Source: Trichomonas vaginalis G3 (taxonomy: Eukaryota > Parabasalia > Trichomonadida > Trichomonadidae). From it: a stretch of 64,000 nucleotides of DNA. Made by a program: the position numbers and the translations under genes. Positions 24,295-32,846 of the stretch are shown piece by piece. Position 1 is the stretch's first letter. Each line of letters starts with the position of its first letter. The notes under the pieces are model-generated. The model had not been told where the DNA came from, made no database searches, and worked only from the letters and a program-made list of their open reading frames with translations. The stretch spans positions 4,526,001 through 4,590,000 of the forward strand of contig NC_067203.1 of NCBI RefSeq assembly GCF_026262505.1, written 5' to 3'.

Positions 24295-25519
24295 ATGTAC
24301 AGAATAGATGTTTCAGATTTTTATGACTTCCAAGCATTCAGAAATATGTGTCCATTTAGAGACTATAACAAAGCAGTCGAGAATTTGAAACGTTTAGTCA
24401 TTTATGTTGACTCTGCCCAGAATGTTATGTCATGAAAGAATGGGATGTTGTCTTTAACAAACCAAGAGCAACAATAGTTTCAGAACAAGAATATAGACAG
24501 AAACTTAAGAAAATAAAGTCGTACAAGTTGGCATGAAGATGTTAGATGCTTGGGATATCTTATTGTTAAAACTTGAAGATTTTTCAGTTCGTGTATAAAG
24601 TTTTATACACCTTCTCCAAACTTCATTCTATCTTCACTGGATATAAATATGAACAAGTAGAATGGAAGAAAATATTATAGAAGCTTGGTTAGACCATGTC
24701 AAAGAAATTATATGCAATGGAAACGAAAAGGTTTATGAGTATATCTTATGTTGGTTTGCAAACATCTTACAACATCCAAGTGCTAAAAATGAAACTGCTC
24801 TCATTATAATTGGAAAACAAGGAACAGGTAAGAACACATTCTTTACAGATATCTTATGCAAACTGTTAGAAGGTTATTCGAACCCTAATATGACAAACTT
24901 AGAAAACATCTGTGGCAGTTTAACTCCTCAATAGAGAATATGAAACTTATAGTTTGCAATGAACTTCAAAGTATAGATACAACAAAAGTTTTGAACTCAG
25001 ATGCTTTGAAGAGTCTTATAACAGACAAAGTTGGAGTTGTTGAAAGAAAGTATAAAGACCAAAGAGTTTGTGAAAATGTTGCAAACTTCATTATGGTTTC
25101 AAACAATGCTGTTCCGATGAAGTTAGAAAGTTCTGACAGAGATATGTAGTTGTCAGAACGTCAGATTCTCATATGCAAGATACAGAATATTTTGACGACT
25201 TAGCAGAAACTTTGACATCTGACTTTTACAACCACTTGTTCTCATATTTCATGAATTAGATATTTCTAAGTTCAATCCAAGACAAATTCCACATACCGAA
25301 GAGAGACAAACATTGTTAGAAGCAAACAAGAGTGTATATGAACTGTTCATAGATGAAACTGACTTTGTGTCATTAGATGAAAGTCTTTATATGATGAATA
25401 TAAACAATATTGTCAAGAATATGGTTATATGGCAGCTTCTAAACGTACATTCTTGGCAATGTCAAAAGTCTTTTAGACGTACAGAATGGTGTATATACAA
25501 GAAAAATTTTTCTGAGTAA
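24295..25519 (+). CDS. SF3 helicase, error-rich copy
   Basis: Same gene as 26306-27545, starting at MYRIDVSDFYDFQAFRN, but split into at least six frames by single-base gaps. Where the other copy is itself shifted (near 26740), this copy keeps the expected frame (GNEKVYEYILCWF), so the two copies correct each other. See the other copy for function. Confidence 0.75.
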
Positions 25520-25553
25520 ATTTAAAAAAAAATATTTTTTATCCGATAGAAAA

Positions 25554-25744
25554 GATGACGAAATATATTTCAGTAAACAAGTACATGTTCAGGACTTAAA
25601 GAAGAACTAGACCCATTCACATATTTGAATGTTTTACTTCTACCATTTTGAAAAGTCTTCATTCAGCAAAGTTTGGAACATCGAACCAGTTAAGTTTGCT
25701 ATTGTGACTAAAATGGTGCGAAATTTGAAGACTTAGACATAGAA
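25554..25744 (+). CDS. Truncated duplicate of the 139-residue gene at 27574
   Basis: Begins ATGACGAAATATATTTCAG as at 27574, carries extra and missing bases, and ends at the gap. It is part of the duplicated contig end and not an independent gene. Confidence 0.8.
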
Positions 25745-25844
25745 NNNNNNNNNNNNNNNNNNNNNNNNNNNNNNNNNNNNNNNNNNNNNNNNNNNNNNNN
25801 NNNNNNNNNNNNNNNNNNNNNNNNNNNNNNNNNNNNNNNNNNNN
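25745..25844. other. Assembly gap (100 N)
   Basis: Exactly 100 N, a conventional placeholder for a gap of unknown size. Because the flanks overlap by about 1.9 kb, the true gap length is probably negative. Confidence 0.98.
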
Positions 25845-26275
25845 AACAGTTTCCTATAACAGGAAAAGGTGTCATACAAGGAATGTCTATTCCATTGACA
25901 TTAAGCACACCAATCTTATATATTGTTTCAAACTTAGGTTCAAAGTGTTATTCGAATGTCGACAGAAACTATTATGACCAAAAGATACTTATGCGTATAA
26001 ACAATACTTTCTCTGCTGGTTTGCCTATTGTTCATTCGAATGCAGAATTTTCAACCTTAGTGAACTCAAACACTTTGGCAAGTATAACGTTGACATTAGT
26101 TGACGCAAACTTTGTTCCTGTAAAACTTTTATGTCCTATGTATTTGTCAATGACGGCAGAAAGTTTCGAATTGGAAGATGCAACTGGTGAAAGTATTGTA
26201 TTACAAGAACAACTTCAACAACAAATAGCTCAAGAACAACAAATGCAACAAATGGAACAACAAAGTCAAGAATAA
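25845..26275 (+). CDS. Candidate jelly-roll minor capsid protein, 3' part of the better copy
   Basis: The frame is already open at the gap edge (QFPITGKGVIQGMSIPL) and runs to the stop at 26275. It gives the uninterrupted C-terminal 140 residues of the protein begun at 23474, including SLTLVD-type strand segments and the Gln-rich tail QQMQQMEQQSQE. The start codon lies outside this copy, so it is partial here only because of the assembly break. Confidence 0.65.
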
Positions 26276-26305
26276 AAAAATAATATTTTTTTTATTTTTA
26301 TAAAA

Positions 26306-27545
26306 ATGTACAGAATAGATGTTTCAGATTTTTATGACTTCCAAGCATTCAGAAATATGTGTCCATTTAGAGACTATAACAAAGCAGTCGAGAATTTGAA
26401 ACGTTTAGTCATTTATGTTGACTCTGCCCCAGAATGTTATGTCATGAAAGAATGGGATGTTGTCTTTAACAAACCAAGAGCAACAATAGTGTTGAACAAG
26501 AATGTAGACAGAAACTTAAGAAAATAAAAGTCGTACAAGTTGGCATGAAGATGTTAGATGCTTGGGATATCTTATTGTCAAAACTTGAAGATTTTTCAGT
26601 TCGTGGTATAAAGTTTTATACACCTTCTCCAAACTTCTATTCTATCTTCACTGGATATAAATATGAACAAGTAGAATGGAAAGAAAATATTATAGAAGCT
26701 TGGTTAGACCATGTCAAAGAAATTATATGCAATGGAAACGAAAGGTTTATGAGTATATCTTATGTTGGTTTGCAAACATCTTACAACATCCAAGTGCTAA
26801 AAATGAAACTGCTCTCATTATAATTGGAAAACAAGGAACAGGTAAGAACACATTCTTTACAGATATCTTATGCAAACTGTTAGAAGGTTATTCGAACCCT
26901 AATATGACAAACTTAGAAAACATCTGTGGCAAGTTTAACTCCTCAATAGAGAATATGAAACTTATAGTTTGCAATGAACTTCAAAGTATAGATACAACAA
27001 AAGTTTTGAACTCAGATGCTTTGAAGAGTCTTATAACAGACAAAGTTGGAGTTGTTGAAAGAAAGTATAAAGACCAAAGAGTTTGTGAAAATGTTGCAAA
27101 CTTCATTATGGTTTCAAACAATGCTGTTCCGATGAAGTTAGAAAGTTCTGACAGAAGATATGTAGTTGTCAGAACGTCAGATTCTCATATGCAAGATACA
27201 GAATATTTTGACGACTTAGCAGAAACTTTGACATCTGACTTTTACAACCACTTGTTCTCATATTTCATGACATTAGATATTTCTAAGTTCAATCCAAGAC
27301 AAATTCCACATACCGAAGAGAGACAAACATTGTTAGAAGCAAACAAGAGTGTATATGAACTGTTCATAGATGAAACTGACTTTGAGTGTTTAGATGAAAA
27401 GTCTTTATATGATGAATATAAACAATATTGTCAAGAATATGGTTATATGGCAGCTTCTAAACGTACATTCTTGGCAAATGTCAAAAGTCTTTTAGACGTA
27501 CAGAATGGTGTATATACAAAGAAAAATTTTTTGAGTAAATTTTAA
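26306..27545 (+). CDS. SF3 (D5-like, DUF5906-type) replicative helicase of Maverick 1
   Basis: Unwinds DNA for element replication. Motifs in order: Walker A GKQGTGKNTFF, Walker B-like MKLIVCNELQS, motif C NFIMVSNN followed by the arginine-finger region SSDRRYVVVRT. The N-terminal 130 residues show no primase motifs. The frame breaks near 26490 and 26740 are contradicted by the duplicate copy, so the real gene is one frame of about 410 residues. The start MYRIDVSDF follows TTTTTATTTTTATAAAA. It is clearly related to the helicase half of the gene at 55283-57594 (AWD.L, YKY, Walker A and NNAVP/NNVYP regions align). With PolB in the same element it probably serves protein-primed or related replication. 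Confidence 0.85.
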
Positions 27546-27573
27546 AAAAAATATTTTTTATCCGATAGAAAAG

Positions 27574-27993
27574 ATGACGAAATATATTTCAGTAAACAAG
27601 TACATGTCAGGACTTAAAGAAGAACTAGACCCATTCACATATTTGAATGTTTACTTCTACCATTTTGAAAAGTCTTCATTCAGCAAAGTTTGGAACATCG
27701 AACCAGTTAAGTTTGCTATTGTGACTAAAAATGGTGCGAAATTTGAAGACTTAGACATAGAAGGTTTGTTAACAGTCAAAGAAAGTTTTGACAGAAGGTT
27801 CTCAAACCTTAAAGAAGGCAAAGCATACAAACTTGTTATACCTTATGAACCAAAGAAGACAGACGACTATGAATATTATGAGTCTAAAGTTGTAGAAGTT
27901 CAAGGTAAATTGGGTAAAAAGATTTTAGAGTCTAAGCCAGTGTTTACTCCTAAAGAGGAAGAGAACATTGACATTGACCCAGAAATGTTCTAA
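27574..27993 (+). CDS. Maverick protein of unknown function, 139 residues
   Basis: MTKYISVNKYMSGLKEELDP, 28 bp after the helicase stop. Aromatic and basic residues alternate in its first half (YLNVYFYHFEKSSFSKVW), the middle has charged strands, and the C-terminus is acidic (EEENIDIDPEMF). A small protein with an acidic tail next to a helicase would fit a single-strand DNA-binding protein, but I see no diagnostic motif. It converges with the gene at 28458, and both end in a short AAATAAAATTTTATTTTTA spacer that probably ends both transcripts. Confidence 0.75.
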   Translation: MTKYISVNKYMSGLKEELDPFTYLNVYFYHFEKSSFSKVWNIEPVKFAIVTKNGAKFEDLDIEGLLTVKESFDRRFSNLKEGKAYKLVIPYEPKKTDDYEYYESKVVEVQGKLGKKILESKPVFTPKEEENIDIDPEMF

Positions 27994-28009
27994 AAATAAA
28001 ATTTTATTT

Positions 28010-28458
28010 TTACATGTCAAATTTCTTTTTCTCTGGAACTGGTTCAGGTTCTTTCTTCTCTTCTTCTTTTTTTCTTTCTTTTCTTTCTTCTTCTTTTCTG
28101 GTGGTGAGACGTCAAATTTCTCAGAACCATATTTATGTAAAAGTTCTTTGTCCTTTAATAGCTCATCTATTCTGTTTTCTATTTCATCTTCAAGAACAGC
28201 GCATGTGTCTTCTTTGCATTCTAAGAACTTTTGTTGGACTTCATCTTTCCAATCGGCGTCATCTCTGTCAACAAGTCTGTCATTGACAAATTTTAAGACT
28301 GCTCTTTGTAATGTTTTATGGTTCTTGTCATATTCCCAGAAACAGAACTTTAGAACAAATTCACCTTTCTTGTTTACACTATGTAAGATTTTATGGTCGA
28401 CAGATGTTTTGCTGTCAAAAAGTTTGTCTCGAATATAGATAGCGAAATCGCTAGACAT
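28010..28458 (-). CDS. Maverick protein with Lys-rich tail, unknown function
   Basis: Starts MSSDFAIYIRDKLFDSKTSV after TTTTTATCTTTTAGAAA. About 110 residues look folded (EFVLKFCFWEYDKNHKTLQR, then helices with ENRIDELLKDKELL), followed by a long Lys/Glu run. As given, the frame continues past 28010 into the opposite gene. A one-base change in the AAG-rich run would instead give the ending EPEPVPEKKKFDM and a stop at 28010, flush with the convergent neighbour, which I prefer. No family recognised. Confidence 0.65.
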
Positions 28459-28494
28459 TTTCTAAAAGATAAAAATTTTAATTTTTCTAAAAAT

Positions 28495-29368
28495 ATGTTA
28501 GAAAAAAAGTTTGCTGACATTGACAAGAAATTTGAGAATGTTTTAAACAAGAACAAGAGGAAGTTAGAAAATGCTCAGATAAAGCCTATACATGACAAGT
28601 TCTTATTTGCTCAGAATGGTATAACAGGTCTAATTGCACCACCTGGGTCTGGTAAGACTTTCACTTATCTTAAAATGGCTGCACAACAACAAGAACTAGA
28701 TGAGAAGAACCCATTCTATGAGTTAGTTGTTATTTGTTCGACTTCTGGTCAATTTGACCAAACCGTCAATTCGTTCAAAGATATTATAAAGAAGTCTAAG
28801 TTAGTATGTATAAAGGATACTGAGTTGTTAGATTGGATAAAGAAGTACCAAAGAAGAGTTTTGAAGTATAATGCTATAAATGAGTATATAAATTCTAAGT
28901 TTAAAGACCCAATGAGGAAATGCAGAGAATATTAGAGAAGAAACACTTCAGAAACAAACAGAAAGAGATAGAATACATTTCGAAGAAATTGCAATCTTAC
29001 GATTGGAAGACTTACCCTCATAGATGTCTTCTTATCTTAGATGATTTCGCTCTCATCCTTTGTTAAAGAACAGAGAACAAGACATGTGTCGAATTCTTAA
29101 GAAGCTCAGACACTTTAACATCTCAGTTGTCATTTGTGTACAGACAGCAAAGAGTTTAAGTAAGGATGTTAAAAGAATACTTACTGACATAATACTTTTC
29201 CCCGGATTGTCCGAAGACGATTTCATGGAACTTATGAAAGAGTCCATGGCAGGTAAGTTTGACAGACATGAACTATGGGAGAAGTACAAAGTCATACAAG
29301 ACCCTCATACTTCTTTCAGAATTCATATCTACGCAAACAAAGTTCAAATTGTAAAAAGTCAAGCTTGA
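28495..29368 (+). CDS. A32-like (FtsK/HerA-type) genome-packaging ATPase (two frameshifts)
   Basis: Pumps the element DNA into capsids in related viruses. Walker A is GLIAPPGSGKTFTYLKM and Walker B is CLLILDDFA, followed by the conserved segments KKLRHFNISVVICVQTAK and DIILFPGLSEDDFMEL. The start MLEKKFADIDKKFENVL at 28495 follows TTTTTCTAAAAAT. The upstream open frame is antisense to the neighbour. Shifts near 28915 and 29050 split it, and both sides keep the family motifs in order. Full product about 290 residues, typical for Maverick ATPases. A packaging ATPase together with capsid candidates says this element descends from, or still is, a virus. Confidence 0.85.
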
Positions 29369-29387
29369 AAAATCTAAGTGTTTAGTC

Positions 29388-29567
29388 TTAGTAAGATGGT
29401 AGCTTCTTAAAGCAAATACCATTGCTGAGTTTTATGTACGTGAAGAGAAGTACAATGAATTCAATTACGAGTACAATTGCAATGACAACTAAGGCAACTA
29501 TTTTTGTCTTTTGCCAGCAAGGGTACTTCTTCTCTTCCAATGGTTCGGCAGAACTATACTCACTCAT
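29388..29567 (-). CDS. Small single-pass membrane protein
   Basis: About 59 residues from MSEYSSAEPLEEKKYPCWQK. One hydrophobic segment of about 22 residues (VALVVIAIVLVIEFIVLLF) follows a charged N-terminus and precedes a short basic tail. It diverges from the gene at 29611 across a 43-bp region with AAAAAGTGTCATTTTTTC. Small membrane proteins in viral elements can act in envelope or exit steps, but nothing here shows which. Confidence 0.6.
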   Translation of the reverse strand: MSEYSSAEPLEEKKYPCWQKTKIVALVVIAIVLVIEFIVLLFTYIKLSNGICFKKLPSY

Positions 29568-29610
29568 GAGAAATGCCAAAACGGTTTAATAGAAAAAGTG
29601 TCATTTTTTC
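29568..29610. promoter_or_regulatory. Bidirectional promoter candidate with GTGTCATTTTTTC
   Basis: GAAAAAGTGTCATTTTTTC just before the right start gives TCATTTTTTC-ATG on the plus strand and TGACACTTTTTC on the minus strand. An AACGGTTTA box lies beside it, as in the 16.9-17.4 kb control region. Confidence 0.55.
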
Positions 29611-29799
29611 ATGTCCGAAGACTCGAAGGTGCAACACTTCCAAAATACCGACGAACTCAGAAGAGCAGCATGGCAGTATGTTCTTGACAACTTCTTTGAG
29701 TTCTCCAGGTACACCTTGGAAAATGCTGAAGAACTCCGACACAGAGAATTTGGAGAAATTGCACTCCAATACTACCTTGACAAACAAAGGGTAAATTAA
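29611..29799 (+). CDS. Small Maverick protein, 62 residues
   Basis: MSEDSKVQHFQNTDELRRAA, all-helical in appearance, with aromatic residues and Glu (FFEFSRYTLENAEELRH). The start codon directly follows TCATTTTTTC. First gene of a rightward run of small genes (29611-32829) that share this upstream motif. No family recognised. Confidence 0.6.
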   Translation: MSEDSKVQHFQNTDELRRAAWQYVLDNFFEFSRYTLENAEELRHREFGEIALQYYLDKQRVN

Positions 29800-29834
29800 G
29801 ACTAAAAACTTAACGTTTAAAAAGTGACATTTTT

Positions 29835-30035
29835 ATGAGCTCCGAGTCACCGAGAAAACTTGGTCAGATGTTAGCAGCTTACTTCCCTGAGGAGGATGGA
29901 AGCGTTACATACATCAGGTTCAAAAACAACGAACCTGGAATTGCGTACCAAATTCGCAATTACATGACCATGGAAGAGTACGAAAGGTTTCTACAAGAGA
30001 AACCAGCTCTAAACAACTCAGAAAAGAAAGAGTAA
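29835..30035 (+). CDS. Small Maverick protein, 66 residues
   Basis: MSSESPRKLGQMLAAYFPEE after GTGACATTTTT. It has a compact mix of strands (SVTYIRFKNNEPGIAYQI) and a helix (TMEEYERFLQEK). No family recognised. It is followed by a minus-strand gene, with a short AT-rich spacer between the stops. Confidence 0.6.
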   Translation: MSSESPRKLGQMLAAYFPEEDGSVTYIRFKNNEPGIAYQIRNYMTMEEYERFLQEKPALNNSEKKE

Positions 30036-30063
30036 AAAGTTTAATTCGTAATTGTTTATTTTT

Positions 30064-30648
30064 TTACTTGTAAGGGCAAGCTGCAAGTATGAAGTCGACT
30101 ATCTCCGTCTTTGTTTTGACGAGCTGGACGGCTCTTGCGAGTACGTCTGTTTTGCGGTCTCCAGCTGGTGTCTGACCTTCGTAATTGCGCATGTTCTTGA
30201 GAGCTCCAACTGTAAATGGTTGTAGGATGAAGAGTCTCTCAGACTGCTTGAGGTAGTCTTCACGGTTACGAACCGAATCTGTGGTACGAGTCGAATCGGT
30301 CGATTTGAGGGAAGAGACTGAAAGCCTGTCGTCTTCCATTGGAGCTGTAGCATACTCTTTGCGTAAGCGGTTTAGACCTTCTTCGAAGTCTTGGTCTCTC
30401 TTCGATTGAGATTGGAATTGGAATTGCTGGGGTGGAGCTTGCTGGAACAACCAAGGGTTGGGGAAGTAAGGCATAGGCTGAGGAGGGTAGTTCGGGAAGC
30501 CTTGTGGTGGGTAGTAACCTTGAGGTGGAAATTGGTAGTAATTCGGAGGTACTTGCTGGAACTGAGGTTGCTGAGGAGACTGTTGTGGTTCTGCAGCTTT
30601 CGGTTCTTCTGGCTTTGGAAGGCATTCAGGAAGAGGAACGTCAGTCAT
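30064..30648 (-). CDS. Pro/Gln-rich Maverick protein, 194 residues
   Basis: Starts MTDVPLPECLPKPEEPKAAE. Residues 15-85 are very rich in Pro, Gln, Tyr and Phe (YYQFPPQGYYPPQGFPNYPP), so disordered. Residues 90-194 are charged and helical with Ser/Thr/Arg clusters (DSTRTTDSVRNRED). This resembles a scaffold or minor virion protein in composition only. It diverges from the gene at 30853 across a repeated-motif region. Confidence 0.65.
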   Translation of the reverse strand: MTDVPLPECLPKPEEPKAAEPQQSPQQPQFQQVPPNYYQFPPQGYYPPQGFPNYPPQPMPYFPNPWLFQQAPPQQFQFQSQSKRDQDFEEGLNRLRKEYATAPMEDDRLSVSSLKSTDSTRTTDSVRNREDYLKQSERLFILQPFTVGALKNMRNYEGQTPAGDRKTDVLARAVQLVKTKTEIVDFILAACPYK

Positions 30649-30659
30649 CCGTTTGTGTC

Positions 30660-30852
30660 CTGTCAGAAGGAAAAATTTTTCCTGTCGGAAGGAAAAACTT
30701 TTTCTGTCGGAAGGAAAAACTTTTTCTGAAGTTCGACCAAAAAGTTCTCAATTTTCGAAAATTTGAATGGTTTACGGACGGACAACTGGAAGAGTTCTTC
30801 CTGTCGGAAGGAAAAATTTTTTCCCTTTGTCGGGAAAATATTTTCCTGTCGG
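30660..30852. promoter_or_regulatory. Divergent control region with five TTTTTCCTGTCGGAAGG repeats
   Basis: The unit TTTCCTGTCGGAAGGAAAAA occurs or is partly repeated near 30665, 30685, 30703, 30800 and 30840. TTTTCC and GGAAAA form inverse arms, so each unit is a near-palindrome around CTGTCGG. In the last unit GGAAGG is GGATGG, which supplies the start codon of the right gene. This is a cluster of binding-site-like repeats between divergent genes. Promoter or replication origin are both possible. Confidence 0.6.
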
Positions 30853-31176
30853 ATGGAAGAACTTGGAATGCAAGAAAGACTTGACGAGGTAATGAAGCCC
30901 AAGGTCAAGTTCATCACTATTTCTGGAAGGTCTACACTTCAGCTCGAGACTTCGACTGGAATTCCAATTCAAATACCAGACGGGACAGCCTACGATGGCA
31001 TAAAGGACGCCAAAAGAGAAGCTCTTGTTAAGTTCCTAAACAAACGTCCTTGGATAAAAATACCAAACAAGGAGAACCCCCTACCCCATATGAAATTGGC
31101 AATTCAGTCTCTCCTTCATTTCTCTGGTCAGCCGTTCTACATAACCTGTGAAGGCGACATTCAGCCAGTTCAGTAA
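30853..31176 (+). CDS. Maverick protein of unknown function, 107 residues
   Basis: I take the ATG at 30853 (MEELGMQERLDEVMKPKVKF), because the frame upstream only translates the repeat region. Beta-rich first half with STLQLETSTGIPIQIPDGTA, then a helix with KREALVKFLNKRPW and an ending GQPFYITCEGDIQPVQ. No family recognised. The start codon is created within a repeat unit of the control region. Confidence 0.6.
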   Translation: MEELGMQERLDEVMKPKVKFITISGRSTLQLETSTGIPIQIPDGTAYDGIKDAKREALVKFLNKRPWIKIPNKENPLPHMKLAIQSLLHFSGQPFYITCEGDIQPVQ

Positions 31177-31202
31177 ACATCTCATTTTAACTCACTTTTT
31201 TT

Positions 31203-31487
31203 ATGTTTTTACTCACACTCGTACTCACCAGGTATGAGTACAACTATTTCAACTGTGAACCTTGTAGTGACCGGTCTTCCTGCAAATGCAAGTTCGGTCA
31301 ATACACAGTTTATGGTGGCAAGAAAGACAGTGGGGAATGTTATTCTGACATCTGTTGTTGCGCTCGAGAGAGAATTGAAATTCCAGACCCAACTCCAACA
31401 AGAACTCTCAAGTTGCCAAAGACTCATGTGAAGAAGAAGCCTTCTGGTAAGTTTCTTATAGCCATATACATAGCACGTTTAGAGTAA
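31203..31487 (+). CDS. Small Cys-rich Maverick protein (frame uncertain)
   Basis: The ATG at 31203 directly follows TCACTTTTTTT, matching the spacing of its neighbours. The product has nine Cys in its middle (NCEPCSDRSSCKCKFG, ECYSDICCC) and a basic tail, which could bind metal or form disulphides. A second frame from 31234 (MSTTISTVNLVVTGLPANAS, 65 residues, ending in an amphipathic helix) overlaps it and also looks protein-like. Only one is likely to be real. The upstream motif favours 31203, while residue composition does not decide. Confidence 0.4.
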   Translation: MFLLTLVLTRYEYNYFNCEPCSDRSSCKCKFGQYTVYGGKKDSGECYSDICCCARERIEIPDPTPTRTLKLPKTHVKKKPSGKFLIAIYIARLE

Positions 31488-31510
31488 AAACATTTTTTTT
31501 CATTTTTTGA

Positions 31511-32095
31511 ATGAAGCAAGTTAAATTCGTCCCACACCAATCTCAATGGACCGATGAAGAGTTTCAAGCCATGGTTGAAGGCGTTGAGAACGACATAGAC
31601 GGCGAACTTGAAGGAGCTCAAACCACAATTGCAACCAAAATTGCACAAGTCAAAGAAGAGATAGCTCCACTTAAAGCTACCAAAGCTACTCTTGACCTCA
31701 TGGATACTTACCGTTTAGATGTCAAGAGAGGAATAAGACAATTAAAATTAAAACTCTTAAATTACGAAGCTATACTCCAGAAGTTAGCAGAGATGAGAAG
31801 ACTTAACCAGAGCTACTTACATGTAAGGGACTTACCTTCAAGCAGTCCGACCAAAGATGAATTTTCTGACATTGTCCCAATTTTGTCCGAAAGTCAGCTC
31901 AGATGTTTTGAACTGCTCCCAACATATCCAGAATATGAAAATTTGCCTGAACTCTTTTGGTTCCTCAAAAAACGTTTTTTGGTTCTCATGTTCGAAACTT
32001 TTATCGGAAGAGACAACAAACGTTCAGAAGAAGAGCAAGATATTATTTTAAACTTGTTGTATGACTTAACTGTCATAACCAGCTTTTTGAAGTAA
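31511..32095 (+). CDS. Helical Maverick protein, 194 residues
   Basis: MKQVKFVPHQSQWTDEEFQA after TCATTTTTTGA. Residues 20-100 are coiled-coil-like (ATKIAQVKEEIAPLKATK, KLLNYEAILQKLAEM), followed by a hydrophobic helical domain (PELFWFLKKRFLVLMFETF). No family recognised. Same direction, spacing and upstream motif as its neighbours. Confidence 0.7.
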   Translation: MKQVKFVPHQSQWTDEEFQAMVEGVENDIDGELEGAQTTIATKIAQVKEEIAPLKATKATLDLMDTYRLDVKRGIRQLKLKLLNYEAILQKLAEMRRLNQSYLHVRDLPSSSPTKDEFSDIVPILSESQLRCFELLPTYPEYENLPELFWFLKKRFLVLMFETFIGRDNKRSEEEQDIILNLLYDLTVITSFLK

Positions 32096-32127
32096 AACCG
32101 TCATTCTCAAACCACTTCATTTTTTCG

Positions 32128-32829
32128 ATGTCCGAACAAGCACCGAAGCCGAACACAATGGCAGATGTCCTTTCAAGGTTGCCAGACAAGCGCCCAATTC
32201 AAATTCAAATTGCCCAATTGAAAGCTCATCTGACAAACACCATTAAGACTCTCCAAAGTAGTCTTATGACAGAGATGACCAATCTCAAAGCCGATGTCCT
32301 CATGAACCAAGCTTCCAATGAGAAAGTCCTGAACGATTTCGCGGAAACCTTGCGCAATTACGAGAGAGAGAACCGAGACCTTGCCAGACTCATCTACCGT
32401 TTCTTCGAAGAGATAGACGCCATCTGGAAGGTACTCGGAAAGGACAGAACATGCAACACCGGACTTCGTGAGTACCAAATTGAAGAAGGAATTGTCGAGG
32501 AAGAAGAGGAAGAAAAGAAACACGAAGAAGAAGAGGAAGAAGAAGAAGTTCCTGAAGCCGCTACATGGGCAACCCTTGTTGCCGATGACGGTTACGAAAT
32601 TTCCCAACCCTACCCATACCAAATCCGCAACAAGGAGACAGGCAAGGTTCTTACCCCAGTCCTCAACAACTTGGGACACTTGAACCTTAACCTTCGGAAT
32701 CGCGGTTCAATCTCCATGGGCAAGCTTGTCGCAATTCAATGGGTTCCAAATCCAGACAAGAAGACGAAGGTCAGACACATTGACGGTGACAAGCTCAACA
32801 ACCGTAAGGAGAACCTCGAGTGGTTCTAA
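32128..32829 (+). CDS. HNH-type endonuclease-like protein with coiled-coil N-terminus
   Basis: Residues 1-115 are helical/coiled coil (LKADVLMNQASNEKVLNDF), residues 120-145 a Glu run, and residues 150-233 a compact domain like the NUMOD4/HNH_3 modules of homing endonucleases. GYEISQPYPYQIRNKETGKV fits the NUMOD4-like strand region, and VRHIDGDKLNNRKENLEW is the HNH helix with His, Asp, two Asn and the NLEW end. The sequence stops right after NLEW, as HNH_3 proteins do. It may nick DNA, or may have been adapted as a DNA-binding virion or regulatory protein. The fused coiled coil is unusual for a free homing enzyme. Confidence 0.75.
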   Translation: MSEQAPKPNTMADVLSRLPDKRPIQIQIAQLKAHLTNTIKTLQSSLMTEMTNLKADVLMNQASNEKVLNDFAETLRNYERENRDLARLIYRFFEEIDAIWKVLGKDRTCNTGLREYQIEEGIVEEEEEEKKHEEEEEEEEVPEAATWATLVADDGYEISQPYPYQIRNKETGKVLTPVLNNLGHLNLNLRNRGSISMGKLVAIQWVPNPDKKTKVRHIDGDKLNNRKENLEWF

Positions 32830-32846
32830 GAGTAAAAAAAAATATT

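Larger units (their letters stand above)
23838..25744 (+). repeat. Left copy of a sequence duplicated across the assembly gap
   Basis: These 1907 bases match 25845-27762 (1918 bases) from AACAGTTTCCTATAACAGG to GACTTAGACATAGAA, with single-base differences, mostly missing bases in short runs (TATTGTTTC against TATATTGTTTC, GAATGGAAG against GAATTGGAAG). One edge of each copy is exactly the N gap. This pattern fits two overlapping contig ends that were not merged, not a biological duplication. Confidence 0.92.
25845..27762 (+). repeat. Right copy of the sequence duplicated across the gap
   Basis: Partner of 23838-25744. It is eleven bases longer and has fewer frame breaks, so it is the better version. 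The few breaks it has (AGTGTTGAAC near 26490 and GAAACGAAAGG near 26740) are absent or different in the other copy. Confidence 0.92.

Noticed and set aside
23474-27993. Two genuine tandem copies of minor capsid and helicase genes
   Set aside because: Copies meet exactly at the N gap and differ only by scattered indels, which is what unmerged contig ends look like.
31234-31431. 65-residue frame overlapping the Cys-rich gene, taken as a separate second gene
   Set aside because: Two full overlapping genes are less likely than one. The upstream motif spacing points to the 31203 start, so it is mentioned only as the alternative.
31430-31460. Spliceosomal intron at GGTAAGTTTCTTATAG
   Set aside because: Parabasalid introns have a strict GTATGT start and an ACTAAC-type branch and end, which are absent here.
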